Origin: Azolla caroliniana
Taxonomy: Eukaryota; Polypodiophyta
Assembly: GCA_043228905.1 (NCBI GenBank)
Contig: JBHGNT010000011.1
Span: 5,270,001-5,334,000 of the forward strand
Reading direction: 5' to 3'
Length of the DNA: 64,000 bases
This document shows positions 29,901 to 40,117 of the stretch, piece after piece. The position numbers were made by a program, and so were the translations under genes. The notes beneath the pieces were generated by a model. The model saw nothing but the letters and a program-made list of their open reading frames with translations, had not been told where the DNA came from and made no database searches. Numbering within the stretch: position 1 is the stretch's first letter; every line of letters begins with the position of its first letter.

Positions 29901-30432
29901 CGCTTGTGCCACAGGTCGATGTCCAATTCGACCTTCTGTCGTTTCACGAACAGAGCGGTGCCAAAGTCATTGGTGTTGAGGATAAACATCCTCCCGTCTC
30001 TGCGCCCTTGCGCAATGACTTCGCCCTCATCCTCAATGAAGCACCCGAGGTGCGTAAACCGCACCTGCATCCCCTGGTCGACAATCTGACCAACGGACAC
30101 CAGGTTCTTCGTGATTGTCGGAACGTGTAATACGTTCATCAGCTTCCCTTTCTGTCCGACGTGGCTTAGAGGGACTTCTCCGACGTGCATGATTGGGTGA
30201 GAAGTGTCGTCTCCGGTTTCGACTACTCCTGGTTGATCCAGTTTCTCCAGAAAGGAGAACCACTCTTTATGGCTCTTCATGTGGTTTGACGCGCCGGAAT
30301 CAACATACCACACTTCCTCCGTTTTGGAAGTGGTCTTCTTCATTGAGTTTGCCTTGTGATTCATCACCAAGGCTGGCCCCTTACCGGCCTTTCCGGTTCC
30401 GGATCCTCCTGATCCGTTTGCGTAGTGCAAGT
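29900..30432 (-). pseudogene. Copia protease and gag-pre-integrase (family B, nested copy)
   Basis: A 183-codon open frame with the aspartic protease motif VWYVDSGASNHMKSH near 30310, the flap-side segment SVGQIVDQGMQVRF, and the gag-pre-integrase DGRMFILNTNDFGTALFVKRQ. The protease aspartate is intact. A Gly/Lys-rich segment upstream (ANGSGGSGTGKAGKGP) links it to gag. Confidence 0.85.
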
Positions 30433-31330
30433 TTTGCCGGCCACCCTTACCGGTCTTGCCGGATCCGGATTTGTCCGAATCGGCACGCTTTCTCCACCAC
30501 TCGCTTTCCCTGTGGCCTTTTTTGCCACAGTACCAGCATTCCGTAGCGGATTTGTCTTGCCGGCCTCCGGCACCGCCTTGAGTCCCCCTGCTTGTGGAAG
30601 TCCCGGAACTGCTGTCGACACGCTCATAGTGCCTTCATTCCTGCTCTTGCCGGCCGCCTCCATTGCGTGCCGACCCACCTCTTCCACCACGCCCACGGAA
30701 CAGATCCGTTCCCGTGTACAGCATTCGGCTGTCCGGGGGTGCACTAGTAGATGCACCAGCGTGGTTCTCCTCTACAAGGAGCATCGACTGTAAGTCGAAG
30801 AATGAGGGGGTATTCTCCCTTGTACACACCGCAGTCCGGAACGCTCCGAACTTGGATGCCAGGCCTCCGAGACATACCTGCACCATCTCTTCTTCCTCTA
30901 CGGTAACATTGATAGAGGTGAGCGAGTCGCAGATCTCCTTTATCCGGCCCGTGTAGTCTGCCACGGACATGTTCTTCTGTTGAACATTGCTCAACTCTTG
31001 TCTGAGTTGCAGCTTCCGAGCAGTGGTGCTTGCGGCGAAAACCTTTTACAGGTTCCCCCAAGCATCCTTCGGTGTCTTGGCGTCATGGATGTGGCTGAGC
31101 AGCTGATCGCCGACACTGGACGCGAAGCAGTACATCACCCTGCTTGCCGCCTGTTCCCATACCGGGAAGTCCTTGTGTGCCGAGTCGGGTGCCGCATCAT
31201 TCGCTCCTTCGACATAACTCCAGTACCCGTGTCCAAGCAGGTACTAGTGCATCTTGTAAGACCAGGATGCGTAGTTGCTCCTGTCGAGCTTCTCCACCGG
31301 GAGCTACGTAGCCATGCCTCTATCCATGTC
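30433..31330 (-). pseudogene. Copia gag (family B, nested copy)
   Basis: The gag start lies near 31330 (MDRGMAT, then TAG). It carries EKLDRSNYASWSYKMH, WEQAASRVMYCFASSVGDQLL, AWGNL, STTARKLQLRQELSNVQQ, DYTGRIKEICDSL and MVQVCLGGLASKFGAFRTAV. A zinc knuckle near 30530 reads CWYCGKKGHRESEW, with the final Cys replaced by Trp. At least four in-frame stops are present. The family D gag at 48133 is clearly related. Confidence 0.8.
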
Positions 31331-31409
31331 TTCTACTGTCTCTGTTTTCGACCTGTTAGGGTTTTCTTCTCAAGAGTAAATGTCTGCAGCAAAGGTTCTC
31401 AACCCTCGC

Positions 31410-31421
31410 GCTCCGATACCA
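31410..31421 (-). other. Primer-binding site of nested family B element
   Basis: Minus strand TGGTATCGGAGC directly follows the LTR end TTTACA. It differs from the standard TGGTATCAGAGC by one A-to-G change. Confidence 0.8.
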
Positions 31422-31461
31422 TGTAAACGTGAGTGTTTGCGGAAGCGTAAAACAGAGAACA

Positions 31462-31500
<39 letters not shown>

Positions 31501-31830
31501 AAAACGTAATTTCAAAATTATATATCAAGGCTATGTATACACACTGTGCTAAGTAGCACTATTTATACAAGTCCTCTTGGGATTGACAGAAGTACCATGT
31601 ACTTCAATGCTCACACGAGCATCTGACACTTACTACGAGACTATAGTTACCTAGTAGTCTATCCTATACTAGGCTTCCGATTGGACTGACAGTTACGGAT
31701 TGCACCCGGCCTCCACTGCTTGCTGGTTCGGTTGCTCACCGTCATACCGATCCGTTTCGCCTGATCCGTCTCGCTTACCGGCTCCAGCTTATTCAGGCGA
31801 TCCGGCCCCGGTTGAGCTTGCCGCTCAACA
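31422..31830 (-). repeat. 5' LTR of nested family B element
   Basis: Near-identical to 25997-26389. It has a longer GA tract (about 31468-31499), the TATA box on the minus strand at 31560-31567 and scattered substitutions near 31688 and 31750-31810. The terminal TGTTGAGC and TTTACA ends are intact. Confidence 0.85.
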
Positions 31831-31835
31831 TTCTT

Positions 31836-32260
31836 CGATCAGCTCTATTGGTTGATTTGTATTTGTTGAACCATTTGTGTTAAGAGTCTTGTTAGATGAA
31901 CTGCCCCCAAGTTGGGATTTCGGTGGTGTCAGTTTCTCCTCCCCTATGGATATTTTTGACTCGGTTCTATTTCCAACTCGCATCTTGTTGACTTTGCCTT
32001 GTTCGACTCTTCTCGAATCAACTTTGTCTTTGATGGCTTTGTCTTTGAGTTCGACTAGTGGACCTCCTACCAATTCGGAGTTGTTGTCGGCTATTTCGAG
32101 TTCGACTATGTGTCGAGTCTCTGAGTCGGCTCGGTGGGTCGGTCCTTCTATGATAGCTTTGTCATCTTCGAAGGATACCTATTTACCGGTTATTTTCTGT
32201 TGGTTCCCTTGAGAGAAGATAGAGTCTTCATTAAATACTACATCACTGCTCTAGATCAGT
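31836..32260 (-). pseudogene. Copia linker after integrase (family C)
   Basis: Minus-strand peptide with GGPLVELKDKAIKDKVDSRR, SKISIGEEKLTPPKSQLGGSSS and NTNQPIELIEE, a Ser/Lys/Glu-rich linker. It is split from SERLIFVPRRSGRARR at 25960 by the family B insertion; the reading frame matches across the insertion once one TTCTT is removed. Confidence 0.65.
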
Positions 32261-32299
32261 TTCCGATTCTCAGGGTCCCATAGTCTATAGCCGAAGTCC

Positions 32300-32900
32300 C
32301 CATCAGTTCCATAACTGAGAAATATGCACTTCGTCGCATGGGGTGCCAACTTGATCCTTTTCTCCCAGGGGATGAATGTGTAGGCTTCTCATCCGAATAT
32401 ACGGAGTCTGTCATAGGTTGGCTATTTGCCTGACCATAGTGCCTATGGCACTTCGAGCTTGATTGCTTTCGATGGAGAAAAATTGATCAAATATACTGCT
32501 GTCTGCAATGCTTCAGCCCGGAACTCTAGCTTTAGTCTAGCTTGTTGGAGCATTGTCGTCACTCTCTCTTGGATCGTTTGGTTGATCCATTCTACATGGG
32601 TGTGTAAGGAACAATCTTTTGATATCGGATCCCTTTGTCCCGACCAGTTCTCCACTTTAGATATCCACCAAGTGAAGTCCTAGAGTGCTTTATCTTTGGA
32701 CCTGATAGAGTAGGCCCAAACCTTCCGTGTACACAGTCATCTACAAAAGTGATGAAGTACTGGGAGCCTCTTGTGATCACTCTAGCATGGGCCCACATAT
32801 ATCTGTGTTCACGAGCTCTAGGGGTTGTCGTACTATCTCGTAATGGAGAGAGTGCGAACTTCTGGTCTGTTTACCGTATCGGGTACGTGTCGTACTTGGT
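32300..32900 (-). pseudogene. Copia integrase fragment (family C)
   Basis: Segments in order are THIYVGPC-like remnants, RGSQYFITFVDDCV, GRDKGIRYQKIVPYTPM (catalytic region altered), VEWINQTIQERVTTMLQQARLKLEFRAEALQTAVYLINFSPS, YDRLRIFG-like and KCIFLSYGTDGDFGYRLWDPE. The frame changes at least three times. The catalytic Glu region (HVEWINQTIQER) is preserved, the first Asp region poorly so. Confidence 0.65.
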
Positions 32901-32939
32901 GCAAGGTGATCATGTTGCCATTGGTCAAGTGAATAGTTC

Positions 32940-33229
32940 TAAAACCATTCAATATTAGGGGTCACGTGGAATGTGGCACCAGAATTCAGTAACCACGTGT
33001 GTGCATCTTGTGCACTATAGAGGACTTCTCCGATCATCAAGTCCTCCAAGAAAAGGATTTCTCCTGATCAGGTGTCGGCAAGATTGATTTGGTTGCTTGT
33101 AAGAGAGTGGTCCGAGTCAGGTTATCTTCGATTCCACTCGGATCACTGACCACTCTCTTTCCTCCTAATCGACCAATAGTCGAAAACATTGTGGCCAACA
33201 TCTCTACAATGTGTGCAAAATTCGCCTAA
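32940..33229 (-). pseudogene. Copia protease fragment and zinc-knuckle remnant (family C)
   Basis: A remnant of a gag zinc knuckle (EFCTHCRDVGHNVFDYW) is followed by AQDAHTWLLNSGATFHVTPN. The protease Asp is replaced by Asn here (NSGA), while the plus-strand copy at 53790 has DIGA. Several stops lie between. Confidence 0.6.
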
Positions 33230-33955
33230 TCAGCCCGTTCTGCACTTTGACCGTTGTTGGTCTCCCCTCATTTTCGATTGACTATGGTGTCGACCGACTC
33301 TGTCGACATGTTCTCTTGATCGACTTAATCGGTCGACTGACTCAGTCCACTGGTGGGCTTCTGTTGATTCGTCAATGGTGTGTCCCATCGATTTTCGTCG
33401 AATGTCCTCAGTGAGGACTTGGCCGATCGTCTCATGCAAGTTTAGGATTGGTTGGTTATTGGTGTACGTCATGCAAAATACCTCCCAACTCACCAGCAAG
33501 CTCAATAGGAGGGCAAGATCTTTGACTTCTTCTTCAAAGTTGAGCCTTTGTGAGGAGAGTTCGGACAACACCCGGCTGAAGGTGTTGATGTGGGAGGTAG
33601 CCGGATCGGTCTCTCTCATCTTCATGTTGAATGGTTGTTTGATCAAAATCCGTTTTGGAGATGAGGACTTTTTCTCGTACACGTCTTGTAGCTTCTCCCA
33701 TAATGAGAATGTTGTTGTCTCTTTTGCCATGCTAAAGTAGATGTTTTCAGCCAGATGCATTTGGATGGTGGAGCGTGCTATTTCATCTGTAGATCTCCAC
33801 TCTTCAGCTGTCATCGTGGCAGGTTTTTCACTATGTCGAATGGCTTTAACTTGTCTTCTGATGATCAACACGTCCTGCATCATCTCCTTGCATAGGGCAA
33901 AGTTTTTGCCATCGAATTTTCTGATTTCGATTCCTATTCCGGATGTTGAAGCCAT
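33230..33955 (-). pseudogene. Copia gag (family C)
   Basis: A 241-codon open frame with ATG at 33955. It includes IRKFDGKNFALCKEMMQDVLI (gag start), EEWRSTDEIARSTIQMHLAENIYFS, TFSLWEKLQDVYEKKS, MRETDPATSHINTFSRVLSELSS and LALLLSLLVSWEVFCMTY. The frame is unbroken, unusually well kept compared with the rest of this element. The zinc knuckle lies just beyond the stop. Confidence 0.8.
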
Positions 33956-34040
33956 GTTCTTGTTTGAAAGAGAGATTTTACTGACCTGGTCTTTTTCCTT
34001 TCAGCTTTTTCTGTTGTTTGTTGCTACCAAATTGCAAGTC

Positions 34041-34052
34041 GCTCTGATACCA
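34041..34052 (-). other. Primer-binding site of family C
   Basis: Minus strand TGGTATCAGAGC lies two bases after the LTR end (AACA). Confidence 0.8.
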
Positions 34053-34054
34053 AT

Positions 34055-34360
34055 TGTTATTCGAATATGCACGGAAACATATGTGTGTGTATATGAGGAC
34101 CTATCGTATGTGTTTAGCAAACTACACAAGATGGAGGCAAGAAGATATACTAGAAGATAGACATAGTTTAAGCTTTAATGGAAGCTCTATTAATGCATGC
34201 GTTCTCTCTCTCTCTCTCTCTCTCTGAGATCGGTATACAAGATGATCACGAAGTTCTCTCTTTACAATGTTAGTTTATTGCTTATATACTAAGCCCTAAC
34301 TCTTTTGGACGAGTTCACACTAGGATACAAATTGGAAGGAGTCGGCCTTTTATGCCAACA
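34055..34360 (-). repeat. 5' LTR of family C
   Basis: Minus strand TGTTGGCATAAAAGGCCGAC ... ATTCGAATAACA. It includes a TATA-like stretch near 34280-34295 (ATATAAGC) and a CT/GA microsatellite at 34203-34226. It aligns by eye with the 3' LTR of the plus-strand copy at 55107-55386. Confidence 0.75.
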
Positions 34361-35232
34361 TCGAACTTGCTAGACATTTTGACAAAGGATGTTGATGATC
34401 AGGATCCTGATGAAGATGACCAAAACGCAACCGAAGAGGAGCTAAATGCTGGCAAGGAAGAATAACTCATGATTTTGAGTTCGACCGTGCAAGGCACTGT
34501 CCCACGGGTGTGCCATGTGTTGACCGGCTAACTAGCAAAGTATCCGGGTAGACAAGCGAGTCGTACTTTAGTCATAGTCGAAGTTTGGTAATAGGCTAAG
34601 TATAGTCGTAATCGGAGTCATAGTCGAATGTAATAGACAGGTGTGGATCAGACAAAGTAAAAGTAATAGTCAAAATATATTATTAGGCCAAATATAAAAA
34701 ATATTAATACAGTTTGTTAAGTGTAACCGAAGAGTTCTCGCCGAATAGGGCAATTGTACGTTGCTTGAAAAAACTCTCAGGCCACCTATAAAAACGACTA
34801 AGAGCACTGTATAATGATGGATCTATATTTGTATTATCAAACATAAATTTTAGTTAAGAGTATATTCTATGCAGAGTGCCTATTCTGTATTTTGAAGTCA
34901 TTATTTAGTAATCGGTGTTAATTGTAATTCTGAACGTACTCTTGCTTATGATCTATACAGTCGACCAGAGTCATTAAGTGTAACAGAATGAGTTAAATAT
35001 GTAATTAAGTATTTGTGAATGAGTGCTTAAGTAATTGATAATCAGAGTCGATACACTCCATCTTTAACCACAATTTGTTGATAGGACGACTCTGAGTTGT
35101 CGTTTGATCCTGTGTTTAGTCGACCCTAGTGAATAGTCAGAAGGCGACAACAAAGACCAAAACAAAAAACATACCTACAGGCAAAAATACACAACAACCA
35201 TTCCTAATAGAGCAACATCCTTATGCAAAAAA

Positions 35233-35828
35233 TGTAGGTAATGAATGCATTATATGTTGGATCATAGTGGCTAAAGCATGCCAAAGGAAGCCAAACCAGA
35301 ATCAACCTCATAGCATATACACGCATAAAACACAACACACATGTACATGACTATGTACATGACTAGAACATAATTTCTTTAGTACAAAATCAAAACATAG
35401 CACATACCGAAGATACGCATGGACATACACATTCTTATGCAGGGTACAAATAAAGAACATAACTTACAAAGAATAGGTAGGGTCAAATAAAGCACATGAC
35501 TTACAAAGAATAGGTATGCCATCCATACATCATGTTTTGGATAACAATGGGCTAAATCGTGCTAAACTAGGACATAGACACAAATACCTATAGATACAAA
35601 TACACATAGACATACACACTCTTGTGTAGGGGAAATATTGTACAAGATCCTGATACATAATACGTAGGTCATTAGTATATGACATTTTGGATCACTATGG
35701 GTGTGACATATGCCAAACCAAGCCACTCCAAAAGCAACATCATAGCATGCATATGAAGAAAACATAGCAAACATGTACATCAACCAAACACTATTTCTTA
35801 TGTACAAAACCAAACTAGAGGACATATA
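35233..35828. repeat. Two diverged direct repeats of about 170 bp
   Basis: 35233-35407 and 35661-35828 share, in order, GTAGGT..AT, TTGGATCA.TA.GG, CATGCCAAA..AAGCCA, CATAGCAT, AACA.ACATGTACAT and ATTTCTT.AGTACAAAA.CAAA. Between them lies a smaller pair, ACTTACAAAGAATAGGTA, at 35463 and 35501. The arrangement suggests an old segmental duplication. Confidence 0.45.
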
Positions 35829-37639
35829 CATATCTCCCATTATAGTGGAACCTTGGCTAAGAACTCGTTGTAGCACAAGAAGTTATTGGAGAGAAGTTTA
35901 TTGTAGAGACTGCAACAAAACTTGCACTAGAGACAGTTGTAGAGATTATTTAAGTGGAGCACGTCGTTTTAGAGGTTCTTGCAATGGAGCATGTTGTGTG
36001 AAAAGATTCTTGCAGAGGAGAAGGGTTTGAACCGTCATCAGAGAAAGGAAATACCAAGATGACTTACTTGTATGAGGTGGGAGAAGGGGGGAGAGATAGA
36101 TATATAGATAAATTCTATTATTATCTTTAGAGGTCAAATATGACCTATGAGACCAAAAATATTACATTTCACATGATACATGTGAAAGTGAGTAGCAACT
36201 CTCGATGTTCAAGAACTTTACCAATGAATGTTGCAATCGAGAGAGCACATTGTGGTTGTGATATACATTCATGCAAGGATTGGACTTGGTCGAAGATGTG
36301 GAAAGCATGGTTGAATATGATCAAAGGCAGGGCATTGTATCAAAGTGGGATACTCAGACTCTCAAACTTGTTTAGGGCAAAGTGTGCATAGTCGACCACT
36401 CTCATCACTTGTGCCCCAACGCCCCGTCTCAAATCGCAATGCATGTGAGCTAAGTGGCATGGAAGCAATGGTTCGAATCGCGGATAACGGGATGGGATCT
36501 AACATGTATCGATGTGTACGGTTTCCTTGTTACATGAAGAATATGGTTTTGTATTTAGGTGCAACATGTGTAGTTTAATGTGTGAAGCATGAGCGGCCAC
36601 ATTTTTCCATGTCATGATACATTAGCATTGCAAAAATACCTCATTTACAAAGGAATGTAGTGATGCATCATGAAGCAAGTTTGTTGCATCCCATCTACCA
36701 AGCCATTTTTCTATATCTTGCATCCAACTTGAACACAAAATTCTGCATTTATTCGTGTGTTAGATATTTTGCTTGCTTCACATGCAATTCTAATGTACTG
36801 CATTGTATCAAACTATGATACTTTGACACACAAACCAATTCAAGGAGAATGTTGATATTCCATGTGTTTAGACACAAATGAGAACATGAGTTATATCATA
36901 TGGAAACAATGGTGTGGATGGAAGACGAATGGATGCTCTCTAGCATCTATTGGTGAATGGATCCACTTCAATAGATTTGACAATGGATGTTAGAGGTTTA
37001 TGCTAGAGAGCAGAAGCCTCCACTTCTTCCCTAGTTCATGATACATTGTCGTTCCAAGAAAAACCCATTCACATTTTCCAAATGATTTCGTAGTATCTAC
37101 ATCTATCTGGAACCCTACATTTGGTTGGACATTTTGGATTGGAGTACAATAGACTCGGTCAATGGAGTAGAGTATTGTTGCTTGGTTTCCATCTATCCGT
37201 CAAGATGTTTATTCAATCAAAATGTTTGTCCACATAAAAAGGATCATTTCATAGAATGGACACGTTAGCAAAGCATTTCATATTATGACTAAGAAAGAAA
37301 TGAATGCATTTCCCAAGGATTACCAAGTTTGGGTATAAAATGAGAATGTGTAGTGACTTAAAGTTTCCTCCACAAATTAATTATATTGTTGTGAATTATT
37401 TTATAGAATGTACACATTTTATCCCTTAAGGTAGTATCATTATCAAGGAGATGCATATAATGACTATAAAAGAAATAAATTCATTACCTAGGGCATGCTA
37501 GGTTTGTGTATAGAATGACATGTGTGGAGTAAATTAAAGTTCTTTGTACAATTTGCATGCATACACTTTTTTCATAAAAAACTATCCTCCATTGGTATTA
37601 AAATTAAAGTGGCCAAAGGCAATTATATCTCTTATTTCA

Positions 37640-37725
37640 CTAGATGCCACTATGGAATGTAGGGGTTGAACCCATGACCACCTAATCTCCATTGGGCATA
37701 CACTTACTCAACAACCTTAAACTTT
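37640..37725 (-). repeat. Possible tRNA-derived SINE fragment
   Basis: On the minus strand GGGTTCAACCCCTAC (near 37654-37668) is a good box B. A box-A-like AAGTGTATGCCCAATGG lies about 30 bp upstream. The rest is AT-rich. The evidence is limited to the two boxes. Confidence 0.25.
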
Positions 37726-38082
37726 ATTGAGATAACATTTAAAATGTGAAGTTAATTTGGGTTTGTTAAGATGGGGGAATGAATCCAAGTTATTTCAATT
37801 TGTTACAATGGCCACTTGCATGCTAATTGAAGTTAATCTAAGTTCAATCTCAAATATGTAATGTCTGTTCCTTATAATCTTGATCAACTACGTGATACAT
37901 TTTAAAAGGAAAATGGTAAACTTCCAAAGTTGTTGAGAAAAGATAAAATAATTGTTTTTAATATAACAACATTACAAAAGCCTTCTTTGCAAGATATATG
38001 AAATGACAATGAGCAAAAACTTCTTGCAATGAACAATAAGCAAAAGTATAAAACAATTTAATAAAAATGACAATGACATGGA

Positions 38083-40080
38083 TCAAACATTGTTGTTGAA
38101 GTTGTCAACATAGTTGTTCTTATTCATGGGTTCCATTGGTGTATTGTTATCGGACGTAATGGATTCAGTAATATGGATACTCATGAGCTTGGCATGTTTC
38201 TCATCTGGATTTATGGGTGTTGCATTTCTATACACCAAATACAACACCAATTGTGCTATCCCCGATAAACACCCCAACCCATTCGGTATCTGCATTATTC
38301 ATTCACAATTTGATTAGGTAGTACTTTCATAACTCATTCAAAATTTCAAGAAATTTCAAGAGATTTCATCTACATTCCCATTCTACAGATCACTTATACA
38401 TCTTGACAACACATGGTGCAATATAGGCTTAACTAAGTACATTCAGGTTTTAGGCACAATAGATGGGTTTATTGAAAACATATAGTAAGGGATCCACCAA
38501 TCCTTGGTTGGCGCGTTTACGATAAGTTTAGCCACATTCACACAACATTTCTATTTCATAAAATAACACAAGAAGATGGGTTTTAGTGAGGCACAACCCA
38601 AATGGCCAAATAAATCAAAGGTGACATTTGTTGAGTTTACCTAATAGTTGATAAAAAAATTTGGAACATGGCTATTTGATATTTAGTGAGTGAACAAGTC
38701 TTTGATATATGGTGAATTGACTCATTGAGTGAAATTGATGACAGTAATATCTTAAGCCATATAGTTAACAAACAATGCCTTACCGCAACGAAGATGTCCC
38801 TAGTGACAATAGAATAGCCTGACCATACCGCGCCATTAAGAAAATTGAAAAGAGAAAGGAGAAATGGCATATATTCTACACTCCTTGTCCTGATCACCAA
38901 ACCCTGCCAAATTTACTTATCCGAATTATTATGTTGTCAACAAGGTTTTAACTTTTCTTTTAATCAATTTGCAAGGTGACCACATTCTACACTCAAGGTT
39001 ATGATTTGGATATCATTACTATTAATGATAAAGACTATTCATATATGGGAAGGGTCATATTAAGTACTCACCATAACAGAAAGTGGAGAAGCATACATGG
39101 CAATAGCTACTACCACACACATTGACCCTGCAGCGAGTTGGCGTGTGTTGAGTGTGTGGAGACCCAACATTATCACCAATATCACTAGAGAGTATACTGC
39201 CACTATAGCCATCATCCACTTCAACATTTGCATCTGCACTCCCCAAATATATGATCACCCACCCAAAATGAATTTTGTTTTGAGAAATTGGAAGCCTTTG
39301 TATAGTTTAGTGGGGGAAATGTAGAACTATCACATTTCTCTTATCACAATTAATGGCTATAGGATAAAAATTGTAACCAAATGTTGATTGTATCATATGT
39401 TGCAGATATATAATACATCAGTAACAATATTAAATTTCGTACTACACATACAATATCGAATATGCTAATAATCAATGTTTGTAGTCATCACATGATGTTT
39501 GTGCAACATGTCTACTCTGTAGGGGTGGGTTGTAAGATGACCTATGGCCATAGTAACTCTAACTAGAATGTGCTTGATATATCAACTAGTGTCTTTCCTT
39601 TGGTTATGATTGATTATAACAAAGCTACAATTATGTCTATATCTAGTTGGTGGCTATACGTGCTTACTTCGTGTGTGACTTAGGAAAATATTTATAGACA
39701 TATATATTGTCAATCATTGGTCCTATCTAGGTTTATTGTATTGTGACCTATCTAGGTCTAATGAAAATCTCTCGCACCTCTCCTAATGTTTGCACAATGA
39801 CATGCGATATAATATGGGGGCACTCTAATTAGCTAGCGATGATTACTACCTTCTTCTGCTTGGTCGTGAACGTGAAGAAGATGACGATGTAGACGAGCTC
39901 GAGCACGATGCCGAAGCCATTGATGGTAAGTATGAGGACACTATGGGGCTTGACGAAGGGCATGCCATAGAGGACCCAGAGCAGGCAGTTGAAGAGCGTG
40001 CACACATACGGCAAGCTCGAGAACTCCTCAGTCGACCGTTTCTTCACAATCTTGTAAAACGTCGGCCTGACCTCAACAAA

Positions 40081-40117
<37 letters not shown>

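Larger units (their letters stand above)
25997..31830 (-). mobile_element. Complete Ty1/copia family B element, nested in family C
   Basis: Two LTRs (31422-31830 as 5', 25997-26389 as 3'), a primer-binding site, gag, protease, integrase, RT, RNase H and polypurine tract are all present, and a perfect 5-bp TTCTT duplication flanks it. The two LTRs differ by about ten substitutions plus GA-microsatellite length, so the insertion is not very recent. Gag-pol has about a dozen in-frame stops, mostly TAG, and a frame change between RT and RNase H near 27650. It is structurally complete but not autonomous. Confidence 0.9.
31831..34360 (-). mobile_element. Ty1/copia family C, 5' part (LTR, gag, protease, integrase)
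   Basis: LTR 34360-34055, primer-binding site, gag, protease and integrase follow on the minus strand. The acidic linker is broken at 31836 by the nested B element and resumes at 25991. A related deleted copy lies at 53022-55386 on the plus strand. Numerous stops occur from the protease onward. TTCTT at 31831-31835 is the right target duplication of the B insertion. Confidence 0.8.
34361..38082. other. AT-rich intergenic island, no supported gene
   Basis: No retroelement coding motif and no spliced gene is recognisable. A 37-codon acidic plus-strand stretch at about 34354-34467 (LLDILTKDVDDQDPDEDDQ) could be the tail of an older coding fragment, but I cannot assign it. 34490-34680 repeats short words (AGTCATAGTCGAA). 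Two diverged copies of a repeat of about 170 bp lie at 35233-35407 and 35661-35828. A 12-bp inverted repeat lies at 36935-37011 and a SINE-like box at about 37640-37720. Confidence 0.5.

Noticed and set aside
29312-30130. 272-codon plus-strand frame opposite family B integrase and protease
   Set aside because: The minus strand has clear integrase and protease motifs; the plus frame has none.
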